64,000 nt of DNA from Hemicordylus capensis (lineage: Eukaryota; Chordata; Lepidosauria; Squamata; Cordylidae): assembly GCF_027244095.1 (NCBI RefSeq), contig NC_069659.1, forward strand, positions 88,595,501 through 88,659,500, in the 5' to 3' direction. Shown here piece by piece: positions 61,501 to 64,000 of this stretch. Both the position numbers and the translations under genes were made by a program. The notes under the pieces were generated by a model. That model was not told the origin of the DNA and did not search any database. It was given only the letters and a program-made list of their open reading frames with translations. Numbering within the stretch: position 1 is the first letter of the stretch; each line of letters begins with the position of its first letter.

Positions 61501-63080
61501 ATATAGAGAAGGGATTAGCAGCACCCTTCAGCTTACTTAGAGTGATTTCATTCAGTAGACAAAGCACTACTGAATACCTCTTAACTGTGGCTGAAATTGA
61601 GTGGCTAGTTGTGGGACTTCGATTTTCCTTTTCACACACTTGAACCAGCCATCAGGTGCTCTCAGTTGCACAGGGAGATTTGATTTATTTTTCTTGAAAT
61701 AACAGACCTCCATATATTATGAACGGGCTTTGAAAGTTCCCTTTGTTTCAAAATTAGTTTGCTGAGTAGCTTTGGAAAGCGCAAACCTGAAGTTCCCTTG
61801 CAAACTAATGCAGTTCTTTGGATACCAGACTAAATGTTAGGATTGTCAACTAATTAAGACATTTTTAATTGGTCTACTTTCTGCCTTTTAACCAATTAAT
61901 TGATTGCTTAATTGATTAAAGAGATTTGTGTGTTACCTAAACCTGACCACAAGTATCATTTTGAAATGATGAAGTATGAGAGAGCTTGCAATTTAGTGAA
62001 CAAAAGCTATCTATAATGGTTAGAAGGAAAGACCATAATCTTTATTGTATATTCATTCCCTATTAGAGTAACACATACACCAGAATCAAAATAGCCTCAA
62101 AGCCCCTTTAACCTGCAGATTCACAAATTTATCAACTAGATATTCTGGCTCACTTCTGGAGCCACTGAAGCCTCCTGAGCCCACTGAGCCCACTGCAAAG
62201 GTATTGTCAAGGTTTGAAGGACCCTCTGCAGCAATGTGGGCGGCATTTCAGGTGGGCTGAAGGGGCGCAACCAGGTGGAGGACAATTTCTGACAGTGGAG
62301 TTCCAACCAGTTTCTGGGCTCTTCCCCTGCAACCACCTGTGATGTAGCCGACTTAGTTGCTGAAGGCCCCTAAACACACAGCAACACTTTTTTGGCAGGC
62401 TCAGAGGGCCCCACAGAACTCCTGGATGGAGATTAGAGTACTGTTTTGAAAGCCTCTAAACGAAACCAAGACCTAATAGTTCATTAGTGTATTGTTGCTT
62501 ATTTGAACTAGTTGAATATCTTCTTGAGAATATTATGTTTTTGTAAGATATCCTAGTTATTCTAACTGCAGTATTTAGAAATGTAATTTGGGTAGTTAAA
62601 TATAATATTTAAATTAATATTGTTAGCTTGTTTCTTTAAAATAAGATTACAACTTCATGTTGTAAAGTTTCAAGTTTGTAAATGCTAAAACGATGAGACA
62701 TGTTTAGATGAGGAAAATCCGGAATGGTAAATTTAGTGCTCCTGACATAGAATCTGTGTCATTGAATGATTCATTGAAACTGAGATATGTATGAATTTTA
62801 TGTAACTTGGAACAATTCCAGTTCTGAAATATGCTCTAAAAGCAAAGTTATGTGGGAATGCACCCTAATAATTAAGATGATTCAAAGTAATGAATAAATT
62901 CTTAATGTTCTTGTAGACAAGGCACAGTTACTTGAAATAGCCAAAGCAAATGCAGCTGCCATGTGTGCTAAGGCTGGTGTGCCTCTGCCACCAAGCCTGA
63001 TGCCTGTTGTAGTTCCAGAAAAGAAGGAGGAGAAAGTGACCCAGAAGACAGCAAAAGAGACAATAATGGAACTCACTGAG
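42143..63080 (+). CDS. SON: SON, DNA/RNA-binding splicing cofactor (exons 1-4, 3' part outside window)
   Basis: Nuclear-speckle scaffold that helps splice weak introns, especially in cell-cycle genes. Four exons give 2,847 codons in continuous phase: N-terminal MATNIEQIFRSFVVSKFREI, a lysine-rich segment around residues 108-135, a long acidic repeat region (about 287-1,980), an arginine-serine region (about 2,010-2,790) and the conserved SPKRLTDL-DKAQLLEIAKANAA junction. The human protein has about 2,426 residues in all; here the part in the window alone is longer. The mammalian MLAS, DPYRL and ERSMMS tandem repeats are not seen. The C-terminal G-patch and double-stranded RNA-binding domains lie beyond the right edge. 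Divergent GART confirms identity. Confidence 0.96.
42723..43470. other. SON intron 1, nothing recognised
   Basis: A small tandem duplication, GATTAAAGT(C/T)CTTTTTGG TGCA, lies near 43,117-43,165. No repeat family or exon was recognised. Confidence 0.5.
43475..43538. repeat. (TAA)n/(TTA)n palindromic microsatellite
   Basis: About ten TAA units run directly into about ten ATT units; the array is self-complementary. Confidence 0.93.
43541..43790 (-). mobile_element. LINE/SINE 3' tail repeat
   Basis: TACCGCCCTTCCAAAAATGG, GCTCAGGGCGGTTTACATAG and CCCCAAAGGGCTCACAATCT, the minus form of the repeat at 13,440. It begins where the TAA/TTA microsatellite ends, which is probably its tail. Confidence 0.7.
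44219..44357. mobile_element. hAT-like MITE with imperfect 8-base target duplication
   Basis: Inverted ends CACTGTTCCCTCTAAGAGGG and TAGAAGGAACACTG enclose GACTACTACTCCCAGAATCC and its inverse. The flanks ATGTCAAG and ATTCCAAG match at six of eight bases. Confidence 0.75.
45200..48290 (-). mobile_element. L2-like LINE, nearly full coding length, decayed
   Basis: Read on the minus strand: endonuclease start ETWLDEAGG near 48,265, DFNVNPEGPP near 47,960, WTDHYLVGF near 47,750; then the region before RT (FADKVTHIRADLDSRI near 47,040), LNNYRPVSNLPF near 46,700, NIYMKPLGEVI near 46,270 and YTDDTQ near 46,225; QLDYCNMLCVEYSA near 45,860; and a 3' tail at 45,200-45,300. Many stops and frame changes break it. 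It lies antisense in SON intron 1. Confidence 0.85.
48290..48645. repeat. CpG-rich block next to the L2-like LINE
   Basis: Very CpG-dense (GCGCGCGCGCCCCGCC, GGCGCGCGCGCCGC) with GAACCGGTTCG and, at the right end, GTGCACATCCCTAC. It may be the promoter end of the LINE or a separate GC-rich repeat. It does not look like a gene promoter of its own. Confidence 0.5.
48666..48890 (-). mobile_element. tRNA-derived SINE with L2-type tail, well preserved
   Basis: Minus strand: GAGCCCCTGGTGGCGCAGTG (A box), AGGTTACAAGTTTGATCCTG (B box), a central GACTCAGCCTTCCATCCTTC and the tail AACCGCTTAGAGAGCTTCAG, TATAAAGCGGTATATAAATG. Its head, body and tail are all intact. Confidence 0.85.
49463..49629 (+). CDS. 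SON: SON exon 2
   Basis: Encodes SEKVGGQQNGEINSSEQISP, then NDPLVQKIEQVLSEVLGAES and QYKP, matching human EIVQKIEEVLSGVLDTELRY. The acceptor is TTGATTAG and the donor CCAG/gtaaat. It lies 7.2 kb downstream of exon 1. Confidence 0.95.
49630..51188. other. SON intron 2
   Basis: AT-rich. GGCAGACTAAA with TAGATAGATGTCC-type sequence is duplicated in tandem near 50,612-50,690. Old repeat scraps like AGTCCTATGCATACTCAC lie near 49,972. No gene. Confidence 0.5.
51189..59318 (+). CDS. SON: SON exon 3, giant 8.1-kb exon
   Basis: An uninterrupted 8,130-base exon with acceptor TTTTTAAG and donor TTTGG/gtaatt, phase preserved. It opens with a conserved DEIPRKKSKK and lysine-rich stretch. The acidic part (about 51,800-56,880) is built of degenerate units like VKDLEATSESL. 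The arginine-serine part starts near 56,900; an array of about 18 units of roughly 27 residues runs from 57,123 to 58,554, then mixed RS sequence to SPKRLTDL. The human equivalent exon is about 5.9 kb with different repeats. Antisense frames inside are shadows. Confidence 0.95.
57123..58554 (+). repeat. SON: Coding tandem array in SON: about 18 arginine-serine units of 81 bases
   Basis: The unit reads approximately SRSVDKRETSVRTRRRRSR then SSDNRKSR. Copies vary mainly at the charged linker (VDK, VEK, ADK, LDR) and at the NHK/HRK position; a few are shortened by several residues. The unit length is about 27 residues. Confidence 0.9.
59636..60092. mobile_element. GC-rich element with imperfect inverted ends
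   Basis: Starts TATATACTAGCTGGCCCGGT and ends GGCCTTAGTATATTATATA, which are imperfect inverted repeats in AT-rich flanks. The inner part is GC-rich and without a coding match. Family uncertain. Confidence 0.45.
60585..60695. mobile_element. Short palindromic hAT-like MITE
   Basis: GACTGCAACTCCCATAATTG and GATAATGGGAGTTGTAATCC are inverted arms; GTGCAGCCCTG closes the element. Confidence 0.6.
61018..61160. mobile_element. Short palindromic hAT-like MITE
   Basis: CCAGAGCTGCTCAACTTCG at the left mirrors GCAAAGTTGAGCAGGCATG at the right, enclosing CAGCTCCCATAACCC and GAATTATGGGTACTGT. Confidence 0.65.
61200..62880. other. SON intron 3, right part, nothing recognised
   Basis: AT-rich sequence without a recognised repeat. 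A short minus-strand frame near 62,136-62,336 matches nothing I know. Confidence 0.45.
62917..63080 (+). CDS. SON: SON exon 4
   Basis: Encodes DKAQLLEIAKANAAAMCAKA, GVPLPPSLMPVVVPEKKEEK and ends ETIMELTE, matching the human segment directly after the RS domain. The acceptor is CTTGTAG and the donor GAG/gtaaga; phase zero at the end. The next exon lies outside the window. Confidence 0.96.
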
Positions 63081-63128
63081 GTAAGAGGTCCTATATTAGA
63101 GATGGGTGTGCATAATGTATGAAATTGA

Positions 63129-63683
63129 CTTCTGCTGAATCAAACGATTGGTCTGTTTAGGTCAGTATTGTCCGCACTGACTAGGTCAGCCGTAATGTGT
63201 ACCCATGGTTTGTGCTAATAGAATCCAAAGCATGGTGTGAGCTTCCATACCTAGAACAGGCAAACTGTTTTAGAGCTGCTCGTTTTCTTGTGCTTTCCAT
63301 CTGCCAAGGCTTCAACTTCATAAGGTCACTCGCGTTGCCATGGTACAGCAGCTTCTTGAGGTGGAGCAATGTCTAACAATGGTTTGTGAATTCAGAAATC
63401 ATGAGGAATCCCAGCCAGCACTAATTCTGGTTTGCAAACCAACTTCAAATCATGGCTTTGCAAATCTGAAACAAGCCATGGTTTGTTGACTGACATGGGT
63501 TCAGCCAAACAAACCACAGTTAAATGAAATAAACGATGGGTATGACATAAAATGTCTGAACTAGCCCACTGACTGGCAGCAACTAGCAGAATTTGACAAA
63601 GTCTTTCTCAGCCCTACTTGGTGACTTGAACCCAGGACCTTTTGCATACAAAGCATGTACTCTACCCCTTAGCTGTGACCCCC
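63129..63683 (-). mobile_element. tRNA-derived SINE split by a DNA element
   Basis: The body at 63,129-63,182 (CGATTGGTCTGTTTAGGTCA) resumes at 63,567 (CACTGACTGGCAGCAACTAG) and ends in the tRNA-like head (AACCCAGGACCTTTTGCATA, GTACTCTACCCCTTAGCTG). Confidence 0.75.
63183..63566. mobile_element. hAT-like MITE inserted in the SINE, perfect 8-base duplication
   Basis: A 384-base element flanked on both sides by CACTGACT (63,175-63,182 and 63,567-63,574). Its ends GGTCAGCCGTAATG and GTCTGAACTAGCC are decayed inverted repeats of the GGTTCAGACAT family. Confidence 0.8.
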
Positions 63684-64000
63684 TTCTTCACTGGGTTGTT
63701 TACTCTTGGAATGGAATGTTGCTTGTGGCACTATTCCAATTATTTGATGAGAATAATAAAATTAGTTAGCCTGTATCTGGGACATGATCAGATCAAATTA
63801 TGCTGGGAAAACCAGACAGAACTCAACTAGTATTTCACGCTCTGGTCTCATTCTTTCAAGTGTGGTGATTTTGCGATGATCTCAATAAAGTTTGTTGTAT
63901 TGAAACCATGGCCCTTTAGTGGATATGTGCTCCATGTCTAATCTTAAAGGTAGTGTCATAGCCAGGCAGTCGCTATCCTTGACTTACATTATTACTACTA

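Noticed and set aside
62136-62336. Minus-strand frame of 66 residues in SON intron 3
   Set aside because: Considered as a fossil of a mobile-element protein, but no diagnostic motif is present.
63081-64000. Search for the next SON exon
   Set aside because: After exon 4 only the split SINE and unassigned intron sequence were found; no segment matches the following conserved KCKQIAQSK part.

Overview
The window is vertebrate nuclear DNA from a squamate reptile, probably a lizard. It holds two housekeeping genes that are neighbours in other vertebrates: GART on the minus strand and SON on the plus strand, divergently transcribed. Squamate origin is inferred from interspersed repeats: Sauria-type tRNA SINEs, a second tRNA-derived SINE with an L2-type tail, BovB/RTE and L2-like LINEs, and many short hAT-like elements with 8-base target duplications. 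The species cannot be named.

GART (about 543 to 36,345, minus strand). Fifteen coding exons were reconstructed by hand with GT-AG borders and continuous phase. They encode about 702 residues: the whole glycinamide ribonucleotide synthetase (GARS) domain and most of the aminoimidazole ribonucleotide synthetase (AIRS) domain. The rest of AIRS and the transformylase domain lie beyond the left edge. The ATG is at 24,987. A likely non-coding first exon ends at 36,257 next to a ZNF143/Staf-like promoter site. Introns carry LINE, SINE and DNA-element fragments.

Intergenic region (about 36,345 to 42,142). It holds a striking inverted duplication with 178-base arms (37,031-37,458), an adjoining 79-base hairpin, a BovB tail and the CpG island of the SON promoter. 

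SON (42,143 to beyond 63,080, plus strand). Exon 1, exon 2, a giant 8,130-base exon 3 and exon 4 give 2,847 codons; the C-terminal domains lie beyond the right edge. The giant exon differs from human SON. The mammalian tandem repeats (MLAS, DPYRL, ERSMMS types) are missing. In their place are a very long acidic region of degenerate KDLE-type repeats and an array of about 18 copies of a roughly 27-residue arginine-serine unit. SON intron 1 carries a nearly full-length but decayed L2-like LINE, a CpG-rich repeat block and a well-preserved SINE.

Functionally, GART supplies three steps of de novo purine synthesis and SON is a nuclear-speckle splicing cofactor; they share a neighbourhood, not a pathway. 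I see no bacterial system, CRISPR array, functional tRNA/rRNA gene or recognisable retrovirus. The most unusual items are the SON exon 3 architecture, the intergenic inverted duplication and an 87-base identical duplication inside GART. Exon borders were read by eye and may be off by a base in places.
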